Of a stretch of 64,000 nucleotides of DNA, positions 1 through 6,932 are shown piece after piece; position 1 is the stretch's first letter; every line of letters starts with the position of its first letter. The translations under genes and the position numbers were made by a program. Source of the stretch: Novosphingobium pentaromativorans US6-1 (lineage in GTDB: Bacteria > Pseudomonadota > Alphaproteobacteria > Sphingomonadales > Sphingomonadaceae); contig NZ_CP009294.1 in the NCBI RefSeq assembly GCF_000767465.1, positions 124,001 through 188,000 on the forward strand, read 5' to 3'. The notes below the pieces were generated by a model. The model ran no database searches. It saw only the letters and a list, made by a program, of their open reading frames with translations, and was not told the DNA's origin.

Positions 1-235
1 CCTAGCCGCAGCCTCGGTTGCGGCCCACCTGCAAATGACGGACCCCTTGCCGGAGCAAGTCAGTCGGCGCGTGGCCCGGTGCATCGCACGGGCGCGGGAC
101 GGCGACGGAGCCGGAGGCAAGAGTGCCGGCGGCCCAAAGCGAAAAGCACCGCACCCGCAGGAGCGCGGCTGCAGGTCGCGCGGGACCGAGTGCGTCCAAC
201 TTGACCGGGCCGCTCAACCTTGTCGAAGCAGGGCC
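1..235. other. No gene recognised at the left edge
   Basis: Open frames cross this stretch on both strands, but their translations are arginine- and proline-rich shadow sequences with no family resemblance. It probably holds the leader of the gene starting at 236, plus sequence from a neighbour outside the window. Confidence 0.4.
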
Positions 236-517
236 ATGGAATTCGACGACCAGATGCGGCGCTTTTTCGGAACCGATGATCTCGGTGCGGTTTCGCCCGA
301 AGGGCTTGCCAGCGGGATCGAGCGCATGCGGGTCGAGTTTGGGCTTGAGACCGACAAGGGACGCAGGTTCGCCATGTGGTCGCTGCTCTACATGCTGGGT
401 TCGGCGCCGAATCTCGATGTGGCGTTCAAGGACCCGCAAGACGGCGACGCGGCGCGCACGTTTATGGACCTGCTCGATCAGGCAAATGCCGGCGAGGCAG
501 ATGATCGCACGCCGTAA
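236..517 (+). CDS. Small acidic hypothetical protein (93 aa)
   Basis: The protein starts MEFDDQMRRFFG and ends with an acidic tail. It has no signal peptide, membrane segment or catalytic motif that I can see. The ATG at 236 was chosen because the frame upstream of it codes for low-complexity Arg/Gly/Pro sequence, while composition becomes normal from this Met. The centre (GRRFAMWSLLYMLGSAP) looks like an amphipathic helix. The gene is isolated: the next gene, hipA, is about 380 bp away on the other strand. I do not recognise a family. Confidence 0.55.
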   Translation: MEFDDQMRRFFGTDDLGAVSPEGLASGIERMRVEFGLETDKGRRFAMWSLLYMLGSAPNLDVAFKDPQDGDAARTFMDLLDQANAGEADDRTP

Positions 518-898
518 AGATTAGGATTGAGGCCGCTTTACCCTGCAGTTGATTGGTTCTCGCGTTTTGCAGGGTAACGGAACACTGGATTCGGCGCGGC
601 GCGGTACGAGCAGGTTCGCCACCTTTCCGCAGATTCTTATGTTACAAAACCTATATCTATGAACGATCTAGTGATGGTTTTGAAGCAGTCGGAGGACCGT
701 TTCCGTTAGGAATAAGGGGTGATATTTCTAACAAGAGTGCGCGGTCCTGAAGGACCGGAAAACGTCCGGCAGCTTCAGCGCGGACGGGCAGGTTAAATCG
801 CGAAAACTCGGATGAAACGGCTATTAGATCTCGTTTTCTCGGTAAATCGGCCCCTTAAAGCACAATTTCTCGGAGCGGGCTTCCGAGTCGCGCCAATA
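518..898. other. Intergenic region with two hairpins
   Basis: No convincing gene lies here. It holds a 10-bp perfect inverted repeat (538-577, listed separately) and a short GC hairpin at 742-757 (CGGTCC, TGAA loop, GGACCG). The hairpin is not followed by a T-run, so it is not a standard terminator. A 65-codon frame at 553-750 has no family resemblance and was not called. The region lies downstream of both flanking genes. Confidence 0.45.
538..577. repeat. Inverted repeat TTACCCTGCA / TGCAGGGTAA
   Basis: Perfect 10-bp arms at 538-547 and 568-577 enclose a 20-bp centre. It begins 20 bp after the stop of the 93-aa gene. It resembles in layout the repeat at 2501-2540 (11-bp arms, 18-bp centre). 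Function unknown; it could be an RNA hairpin or a protein-binding dyad. Confidence 0.6.
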
Positions 899-2140
899 TC
901 ACAACTTCCCACCGAGCAGCCCGGCGCGCTCACGGACAAGCGCGATGACAGGGACGAATCCATCTGCCGCCCAAGTAGGGCCAGTAAATTCGTTGTCCAG
1001 GCCGGCAATGACAGCCTCACACAATTGCCTGATCCGGGTCCGCACGAACGGGGCGCCAAGCCCGCAATCGACAGCGAACTTGTCCCAATGACGCGGCTCG
1101 AGTTCGTTGAGGAGGTGCTTCCCGCCAATCTTCATCGCGAGCTTCGGCGAGAGTTCCGGGTAAAGCGTGGTCGAAAGCAGATCGTAGAGCGGTGCAAGCT
1201 CGATCGCGCCGTCCTTGTGCAGGAGGCTAAAATTCTTGGCGTGGGCATCAGCATTGCCGATGATCAGGTTGAAGATTGCCGCATCGAGCAGCCGCAGGAT
1301 GTCGCGTGGCGGACGGGTTGCTGCCCGGCGCAGCAGCGCGAAGCAATCAGGAAAATTCGGCCCGCCTTCGCTCGCATATTTGCGGTGTGACGGCACGCCA
1401 AGCGCCTGCGCGAAGTCTTCCTGATGCAGGCGGACCAGTTCGCCTGACGGACCGATGGTCCGATCATAGCGACTGATCAGCAGAAATGAACGATCGCCAA
1501 CCGTACGCATTTCGACCGGTGCAACGTCAAGGCCGATGGCGCGGGCGAGCGACATGCAGAAGTATTCGTTCTCGGTCGTCCAGGGGAAACGCGTGATCGG
1601 TGGTTTGAGGATATGACTGGTCGGCTGCCCGGGTGCTGGCAGGGCAACCTGCCTGTCGATCAGAAGCACCGGAAGTTTCGATTGTGCCCCGGCCAATGAC
1701 AGCCGCAACCCATCCTCGCCCGCCAGCATTGGACGCATCGGCAAATGATCGAGCAACTGGATCAGACGATCATCATCGAGAGGTTTGGGCGCTGCGGCGC
1801 TATGGGGAGTGGGGGCTTCGCCTTCAGGAAGGAGCGTCAAAGCGCCTGCCACTTCACCGCCGAGATGCTCGAGCAGCCGGAATTCATTGTCGGCGGAGAC
1901 ACCAAGTGCGCGGGCGATGGCAGTACGCTGGCTTTCCTCGGGCAGAATGCCGCCAAAGAAAGGCTGGCATTCCCGACGATGGAATGGCTCGACCTGCTTG
2001 GGTAGCGAGAATGAAAGCGCAGGAGCGCGAAGCTCTGTCAGCCAGCCTGGATCATAGGCAAACTGGGTTTCGCCGAAGGGGTCGAGATAGAGGGCGCCGA
2101 CCACACGGCCGTCCCACCAGACGGTGAGCCTGCTGCTCAT
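899..2140 (-). CDS. hipA: HipA-family serine/threonine kinase toxin
   Basis: A 413-aa protein with the HipA layout. The N-terminal subdomain (about 1-110) contains GGILPEESQR. It is followed by the glycine-rich LSLAGAQSKLP segment, the catalytic-loop-like GNADAHAKNFSLL and the metal-binding LAPLYDLLST. HipA kinases phosphorylate cytoplasmic targets such as glutamyl-tRNA synthetase and cause growth arrest or persistence; HipB neutralises them and represses the operon. The start overlaps the hipB stop by four bases (ATGA, 2137-2140), which indicates translational coupling. Length is normal for the family and the kinase motifs are present, so the toxin looks intact. The exact cellular target here is not predictable. 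Confidence 0.93.
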   Translation of the reverse strand: MSSRLTVWWDGRVVGALYLDPFGETQFAYDPGWLTELRAPALSFSLPKQVEPFHRRECQPFFGGILPEESQRTAIARALGVSADNEFRLLEHLGGEVAGALTLLPEGEAPTPHSAAAPKPLDDDRLIQLLDHLPMRPMLAGEDGLRLSLAGAQSKLPVLLIDRQVALPAPGQPTSHILKPPITRFPWTTENEYFCMSLARAIGLDVAPVEMRTVGDRSFLLISRYDRTIGPSGELVRLHQEDFAQALGVPSHRKYASEGGPNFPDCFALLRRAATRPPRDILRLLDAAIFNLIIGNADAHAKNFSLLHKDGAIELAPLYDLLSTTLYPELSPKLAMKIGGKHLLNELEPRHWDKFAVDCGLGAPFVRTRIRQLCEAVIAGLDNEFTGPTWAADGFVPVIALVRERAGLLGGKL

Positions 2141-2349
2141 GACCGGCTCGCAGGCGGGGCGATCTGGACTTCGCAGCCGAGCGTCGTGATGACCTGAAGC
2201 ACCTTGCCGAGTTGCAGCGTCGGCTTGCCAGCTTCGAGATCGACAATAAACCGCACGCCAACGCCGCTCACTGCCGCAAGCTCTGCCTGCTTCAGGTTCT
2301 GTGCCTTGCGTTCGCGGCGCACAAGGAGGCCAAGTGAATTGCTGTCCAT
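2137..2349 (-). CDS. hipB: HipB-like XRE antitoxin/repressor
   Basis: About 70 aa with a Cro/C1-type helix-turn-helix (LGLLVRRERKAQNLKQAELAAVSGVGVRFIVDLEAGK) and the C-terminal strand KVLQVITTLGCEVQI typical of HipB. The ATG at 2349 is preferred over an in-frame TTG at 2391, because the longer form would be coded across one of the operator palindromes (2350-2365). HipB pairs with HipA and represses its own promoter. Three near-identical palindromes just upstream support autoregulation. It is the first gene of a two-gene operon with hipA. Confidence 0.88.
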   Translation of the reverse strand: MDSNSLGLLVRRERKAQNLKQAELAAVSGVGVRFIVDLEAGKPTLQLGKVLQVITTLGCEVQIAPPASRS

Positions 2350-2464
2350 ATTACCGAACGGGAAGTTATGCTCGATTGTGGCCGATTTCAAGGCATCTAT
2401 TCCCGCTCGGGAATAACATCGTGGTGCCTGGCGTCAGCTCATGCACAAATTCCCGAACGGGAAT
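2350..2464 (-). promoter_or_regulatory. Three hipBA operator palindromes spaced 49-50 bp
   Basis: Three copies of a 16-bp dyad lie upstream of hipB: ATTACCGAACGGGAAG at 2350-2365, ATTCCCGCTCGGGAAT at 2399-2414 and ATTCCCGAACGGGAAT at 2449-2464. Start-to-start spacing is 49 and 50 bp, close to five helical turns, so dimers bound to all three would sit on one face of the DNA. They are the obvious HipB operators. The copy next to the start codon is the weakest match. Confidence 0.82.
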
Positions 2465-2500
2465 GTCAAAGCGGTGCGATATGAGGCGGTGCGCCGCAAG

Positions 2501-2540
2501 TTATCCCATAATCTGACCGTGCCCCGGATTTATGGGATAA
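2501..2540. repeat. Inverted repeat TTATCCCATAA / TTATGGGATAA
   Basis: Perfect 11-bp arms (2501-2511, 2530-2540) with an 18-bp centre, between the hipBA operators and the 3' end of the MucR-like gene. It could be a terminator-like hairpin for the gene to its right, or a further regulatory dyad. There is no T-run. Confidence 0.6.
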
Positions 2541-2646
2541 GTGGGTCGTTGTAGCTCCGGGTGACATCTCTAAATTGCAGAGATCGCTCGGGATGATAAT
2601 GTGAATTATGTTAAATGAAATCAAATATTTACCGGAAATCAGCGGT

Positions 2647-3162
2647 TCAGCTGACGTCTGCCGAGCCGAAGGCAACGCCGAGCTTCTTGCGTTTCGCCGG
2701 GGTCGCGGCGGCCTTGGGCTGCACCTTTGGTGCAGCTTCGGGCGCTGCAGTGGCCTCAGCCTTCGGGCTCTGGCCGGGCTTGCGGCCAAGGCCGATCCTG
2801 ACTGCCAGTTCCTTGCGCTTGGCGGCACAGTCGGGCGCGACCATCGGGTAGTCGGTGGGCAAGCTCCAGCGCGTGCGGTACTCGGTGGGTGTCAGACCGT
2901 GCTCGGTGCCGAGATGGCGCTTGAGCATCTTCATCTTCTCGCCGCATTCAAGGCAGGTGACGGCATCGGGCTTGACCGAGGCGCGCACCGAGACGGCAGG
3001 CTTCAGCTCTGCCACCGCCGGTTCCGGTGCCTGTCCAAGCGCGGCAAGCGAAGCGTAGACCGCCTGGATCAGGCCCGGCAGGTCCGCGGTCGCGACCGCA
3101 TTGTTGCTGACATGGGCAGAAACGATATCGGCGACATGATCCAGCAGTGGTTCGTTTTCCAT
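2647..3162 (-). CDS. MucR/Ros-family C2H2 zinc-finger regulator
   Basis: A 171-aa protein. Its N-terminal half resembles MucR (IVSAHVSNNAVATADLPGLIQAVYASL). A Ros-type zinc finger follows: CLECG, nine residues, H, four residues, H, in CLECGEKMKMLKRHLGTEH. Then comes the conserved LTPTEYRTRWSLPTDYPMVAP. The C-terminus is an Ala/Lys/Pro-rich tail longer than usual. MucR/Ros proteins bind AT-rich DNA and silence virulence, exopolysaccharide and horizontally acquired genes in alphaproteobacteria. The start MENEPLL at 3162 fits family alignment; the longer frame upstream is Arg-rich noise. On a mobile replicon it may act as a silencer. Confidence 0.9.
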   Translation of the reverse strand: MENEPLLDHVADIVSAHVSNNAVATADLPGLIQAVYASLAALGQAPEPAVAELKPAVSVRASVKPDAVTCLECGEKMKMLKRHLGTEHGLTPTEYRTRWSLPTDYPMVAPDCAAKRKELAVRIGLGRKPGQSPKAEATAAPEAAPKVQPKAAATPAKRKKLGVAFGSADVS

Positions 3163-3280
3163 GCGGGCGAGACCCTTTTCAATCCTCGGTCGGGGGTGTC
3201 CTAGGCGATCGGTCGCCAAGACACCATAGGAGCATCGCCGCAGCGCGGCAGGCGCAGCTTGATGCTTGAAGTCCAGGGGT

Positions 3281-3838
3281 TCAGGCCGCGAAGAGTTCGC
3301 CCTGGGGATTGGCAGCGCCCGGGCCCTGACGCCGCAGCGGCGCAGGTTTGCGCAGCAGGGCAAGGACGCCCGGCTTGACCACATAGACCGCGTGACGCCC
3401 GCCGCCGCGGTTCTTGTGGTTGGTGGCGTAGCCCGCATAGTGCCGGCTCATCAGCCCGGCGCGGACCAGATCGGAAATCGCGCGGCTGACATTGGCGCGG
3501 CCCACTGCCTGGACCTGCTCCTCGACCGCGACCTCGATCCGCGCCGCGTCAAACTCCGGCTTCCCAGTCAGCTCGGCCTTCAACCCCACGGCAACGCGTG
3601 CGCGCAGCGCCGCGCGGCGGGCGGGCTGCGCGCTCATCGGCAGAAGCTGGGAGCAGAGCCATTCGCGCAGAAGCACGGGCACGCCACTCTGGGCGACGAA
3701 GGGCCCGGCCTGCCCGCGCCCATCGGCAATTTCGGCGACCAGTTGGAGGACGAGAAACGCGTAGCGCGGGCGGTTCGAGGCTTCGACCAGGACCGCGTAG
3801 ATCCCACCGACGCCAGTGATTTCTTGGGCTCGTTCCAT
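3281..3838 (-). CDS. Winged-helix DNA-binding protein, function unknown (185 aa)
   Basis: A 185-aa protein starting MERAQEITGVGG at 3838. The middle is helical (LREWLCSQLLPMSAQPARRAALRARVAVGL). The C-terminal half looks like a winged helix: VGRANVSRAISDLVRAGLMSRHYAGY, then the wing GGGRHAVYVVKPGVLALL. This fits a DNA-binding role, possibly in plasmid regulation or replication control, but I cannot name a family. Repeated TGACAC motifs lie upstream (3909-4069) and could be its binding sites. The longer upstream frame was not used because its sequence lacks protein-like composition. Confidence 0.65.
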   Translation of the reverse strand: MERAQEITGVGGIYAVLVEASNRPRYAFLVLQLVAEIADGRGQAGPFVAQSGVPVLLREWLCSQLLPMSAQPARRAALRARVAVGLKAELTGKPEFDAARIEVAVEEQVQAVGRANVSRAISDLVRAGLMSRHYAGYATNHKNRGGGRHAVYVVKPGVLALLRKPAPLRRQGPGAANPQGELFAA

Positions 3839-4338
3839 CGAACAGTATTGAGCACAAAAGGTGAATCCTGTGAATCCCCTTTGTACCTTGCGCTGTCGTT
3901 TGTCGCCCGTGACACTTCGCCCGGAGGCGCCAAGTGGTTGCGCGGCCACGTGCGCTGCCCTTTCTCCGCGACCGTTTTCGAGATTGTGCAGGCATGATCG
4001 ATGACCTGCCCTTCCGGTCATGTCACGCGCGCAGCGCAACATGACACTCTGCCCGAGGGCAAAGTGTCACAGATGCCATGCCCGAAGGGGCGCAAGCCGC
4101 CGATCTGGCAGGCAAAAAATAGGGCCAGCGTGAGCCAGCCCCTTGGAAAGTTTTGGGAGAGGATGCCTGAAAGGCACTGCTGATATGGGTGCAAGACCCT
4201 GATGCTGCAAGTGCGAAATAAACGCCGCGCGTTGGCTTTTTCGCAACCGGTGTTTCACTCGCCGCAGCGTCTACATGAGTGATGGGGGGCTGGTCTTGGC
4301 CCAATGGGAGGCGGCGCTGCCGCCTCCCGGGCTCGGGT
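3839..4338. other. Intergenic region with TGACAC/GTGTCA repeats
   Basis: About 500 bp with no gene. Its left half carries the TGACAC dyads listed at 3909-4069. The rest (4070-4338) shows no feature I can support. Confidence 0.5.
3909..4069. promoter_or_regulatory. Cluster of TGACACT/AGTGTCA dyads
   Basis: TGACACT at 4042-4048 is mirrored by AGTGTCA at 4063-4069 around a GCCC-GA-GGGC centre. A diverged copy of the whole block starts at 3910 (TGACACTTCGCCCGGAGGCG). A further TGTCA lies at 4021-4025 with TGACA at 4042-4046. They lie upstream of the winged-helix gene that starts at 3838 and read like operators or short iterons. No binding protein is proven. Confidence 0.45.
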
Positions 4339-4674
4339 TTAGAGGAAGAGGACTTCCTCGGCGACGATCTCGACCGCGTAGCGCTCGATGCCCTCCTTGT
4401 CGGTCCACTTTGAGTAGTGGAGGCGGCCCTGCACTTCGATGAGGTCGCCCTTCTTCTTGTGCTAGGCGACCGAGGTGCCGAGGCCGTTGAAGGCGGTGAC
4501 GCGGTGGAATTCGGCGAGGGTCTCGGTGTAGCCGGCCTCGTTCTTGACCGTCTTGCCGTCGACCAGCTTGGGGCGATCGGTGACGAGGGTGAACGAAGTG
4601 ATCGCGGTCTCGCCGGCGTGGCGGGTTTCAGGAGCGGCGGCGATGCGGCCGATCAGGATGACGAGGTTCTTCAT
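4339..4674 (-). pseudogene. ssb: Single-stranded DNA-binding protein with an internal amber codon
   Basis: From ATG at 4674 the frame gives an OB-fold SSB start (MKNLVILIGRIAAAPETR, then TSFTLVTDRP and TETLAEFHRVTAFNGLG). Codon 71 is TAG (plus 4462-4464). The same frame then continues for 40 more SSB-like codons (HKKKGDLIEVQGRLHYSKW, then ERYAVEIVAEE) to a TAA at 4339-4341. The full frame would be 111 aa, short but usual for accessory SSBs. A CAG-to-TAG change explains the break. The 70-aa product would lack the last strands of the OB fold, so it is probably inactive unless the amber is suppressed or is a sequencing error. Confidence 0.85.
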
Positions 4675-5097
4675 GGGGTATCTCCGTGCCTTGAACTCGG
4701 CGGAACCGCCCGCCGATGAACACCACAGGCAGGGCCAAAGGCCCGGGCCCGCACCGAACTCATGTGAGGGAAACCCAAAAGCGAGGAGTGGTGCGGCAAG
4801 CCCGAAGGGCTTCACGGTCCGCTGCTTTTGGGTTGCGGCTTGGGACTGGCGCTGCAGGGTTCATCGGCAAACGAAGGGCGGTTTCGTCAGGTCAGGCCCA
4901 GCGGATCCCCGCAAAGGTCAGACCCGTCAGCCTCGGCCTTTTCGCCAGGACTTCTCTCACCCGCCAGCGCCCGCGACAGCGGGCATTGCCTTCCTCGGCC
5001 CCGCCCCATGCCAGTCAGAGGCGTGTGGGGTCACACGAGGCCACGCCCAGCCCCTCCTCGTCCTGCGCCATGCGCTACGGCAGGGGTCTTCGTTAGA
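4675..5097. other. Intergenic region, nothing supported
   Basis: Open frames here on both strands look like shadow sequence. I see no repeat, promoter or RNA gene that I can support. Confidence 0.4.
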
Positions 5098-5498
5098 TAC
5101 GAAAGCTGGCGCCCGCAGGCGGGCAAGGCTCGGCCCCCTCGAAATGGACGCCCAGCGCCAGGGCCGCGCGAGGCCTTGCGCAACCAGATAGTTGCCGGCG
5201 TCCACCCCGTTCACCGAGACCGTGGCAAGCGTCCGCCCATAGGGGTCGGTGCCGAGCCGCGTGATCATGACCCGCCCGCGCGACAGTAGCCGCGCAAGGG
5301 CAACCCGCGAGGCTTCGCCCGCGGCAAAGTCGCTACCCAAGCGTAGGACCGCCTCCGGTCCTGGCACTTGGGACTATTGGGCAGTTCGGGCGCATCGATG
5401 TTGGCGATGCGGACCCGCTCACGGCCGCAGCGGATCGTGTCGCCGTCGTGAACCGAAGGCGACATGCAAAGGGCGGCGGCAGCAAGGAGGATCGGCAT
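5098..5498 (-). pseudogene. Frameshifted secreted thermonuclease (SNase-like)
   Basis: From ATG at 5498 the frame reads MPILLAAAALCMSPS (signal-peptide-like), then VHDGDTIRCGRERVRIANIDAPELPNS, the start of a staphylococcal-nuclease domain. The continuation (ASRVALARLLSRGRV, then TRLGTDPYGRTLATVSVNG and GNYLVAQGLARPW) is in another frame of the same strand. The switch lies roughly between 5300 and 5367. One indel therefore breaks the gene. The 3' end is also unclear: after GLARPW the sequence no longer looks like the family. Such nucleases cut DNA/RNA in the periplasm or outside the cell; this copy is probably dead. Confidence 0.72.
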
Positions 5499-5811
5499 GA
5501 GGCGGAACCTAGCGCCCTCGCCCGCCCGCGCCAACCAGCCTCACCGCTTCCTCCACTGGCCCCGATCGTGACCCGAGAGGGCCGGCATTCATGCCGGCGA
5601 GTTTGGGTGGGCGGCGGTGCGACAGCGCCGACGCGCGCCCTAGCGAGTAGAGCGGGTCGCCGCGGGGCCCGCGTGGGGCGCGGGCGCCGGGGTGCCCATT
5701 CCCCTCTTCACCTCGCCACATCCCGGCAAAACCGGTATGAATGCGCTTCAATGCGACCTGCCCGGCCCCGCTGCCGCAGGCAGAGCTGCCGAAGGGAAAG
5801 GATCCCGGCCC
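5499..5811. other. Intergenic region, nothing supported
   Basis: A 313-bp GC-rich gap between the broken nuclease and a 62-aa gene. It presumably holds the promoter of the latter, but I see no clear -35/-10 pair. Confidence 0.35.
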
Positions 5812-6000
5812 ATGGCTGAACCACAGCAAATGCCAAACGCTCTGCAGGTGGCGCGCGCCATGACGCAAGTCCTGCGCGCGAAGCTTGCCGTATTCGGTGC
5901 TGAAGAGATCATGCTCACGCGCGAGGAAGCCGCGCTGTGCCTCGGCCTTGCCGAAGGCGTGGCCGAAGGCCTGGAACAGGACACGCAGCAGGACCAGTAG
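5812..6000 (+). CDS. Small helical hypothetical protein (62 aa)
   Basis: It starts MAEPQQMPNALQVARAM and is predicted helical and acidic at the end (GLAEGVAEGLEQDTQQDQ). The ATG at 5812 has a purine-rich ribosome-binding stretch (GGGAAAGGA) about 10 bp upstream, which decides the start over a longer frame from 5692. It converges with the pentapeptide gene 17 bp downstream. No family is recognised. Confidence 0.5.
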   Translation: MAEPQQMPNALQVARAMTQVLRAKLAVFGAEEIMLTREEAALCLGLAEGVAEGLEQDTQQDQ

Positions 6001-6017
6001 GGTTCTCGGGCTGCGAC

Positions 6018-6707
6018 CTACCGGACGTTGAGCCCCAGTTCGCCGAGCAGCTGCCCAGCCTGCTCGCGCGAGATCGTCGCTCCGCGAAACAGCCCGGCAT
6101 CGACAAGGCGCAGGCCGCCGAGGTCAGCGCCGCGCAGGTCAGAGCCCTCGAAGCGCGATCCGGCGACCATTGCCTCGCGCAAGGAACAGTCCTCGAAGAC
6201 AGTTATGCGGAAGTCGCCCTTGCGCAGATCGGCACCGGACAGATCGACCCGGCGCAGGGTTTCCTTGCGGAATGAGAAGCCGGGCAGCTTTGCCGAGACC
6301 AGCAGCACTTCCTCGAAGTGGATGTGCATGGCGCGCGCCTCGGTGAAATCGGCGCCGGTGAGCTTGGAGCCGGTGAACCGGGTCGAGGTCAGGGTGGCCC
6401 GGCGCATCGCGCAATTGTTCCAGTCGCCGCCGATGAATTCGGCTTCGCTGAGGTTCGCGCCCGAGAAATTGGCGAACGGTCCCCGGCAGCTCTGCCAGAC
6501 CGTACCTTCAAGCTTTGCCCCCGCAAGATCGCTGCGCCGCAGGTTGCAGCGTTCAAAGCGCCAGCGGGTGAGGTCGAGCCCGGAGAGGTCGGCCTCCTCG
6601 AGGTCGCAGTCGACCAGTGTGCGCGGCGTCCTGCCGATCAGGCGCTCGATGTCGCTGCGCGCCAGAGTGGCGCCCGCGATGGGCTGCGAAGCGAAAAGGT
6701 CGTCCAT
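6018..6707 (-). CDS. Pentapeptide-repeat protein, Qnr/McbG-like
   Basis: 229 aa built mostly of A(D/N)LXX repeats (ADLSGLDLTRWRF, GANLSEAEF, GADLRKGDF, SDLRGADLGGL), which fold as a right-handed quadrilateral beta-helix. The length and the C-terminal helix ISREQAGQLLGELGLNV resemble the end of Qnr/McbG proteins, which mimic DNA and protect gyrase/topoisomerase IV from quinolones or microcin B17. The start MDDLFASQP at 6707 excludes an upstream frame without repeats. Whether it gives quinolone protection is inference; many chromosomal relatives have no known phenotype. Confidence 0.82.
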   Translation of the reverse strand: MDDLFASQPIAGATLARSDIERLIGRTPRTLVDCDLEEADLSGLDLTRWRFERCNLRRSDLAGAKLEGTVWQSCRGPFANFSGANLSEAEFIGGDWNNCAMRRATLTSTRFTGSKLTGADFTEARAMHIHFEEVLLVSAKLPGFSFRKETLRRVDLSGADLRKGDFRITVFEDCSLREAMVAGSRFEGSDLRGADLGGLRLVDAGLFRGATISREQAGQLLGELGLNVR

Positions 6708-6932
6708 CACAGGACCGGTAGCGCGGCAAATGCCGCCACGCCAGCAAACCGCGGGGCGGGCTCCACGGTTGCACCGCGCTAGGTTCGAAGCGCCCGCGCG
6801 GCGGGCTTGCCGCGCCCGCAAGGCCAGCATAGACTGACCCCAGCGCGCTCATCCGGGGCCGCGTCAAACCAAAGGAGATGCGCGAGAGGTCGAACGGGCA
6901 GCGTCGATCGCGAGAAATTGGAGCAGACCCCA

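Noticed and set aside
553..750. 65-codon plus-strand frame
   Set aside because: No ribosome-binding site, family or normal composition.
742..757. Hairpin as a rho-independent terminator
   Set aside because: Short stem and no T-run.
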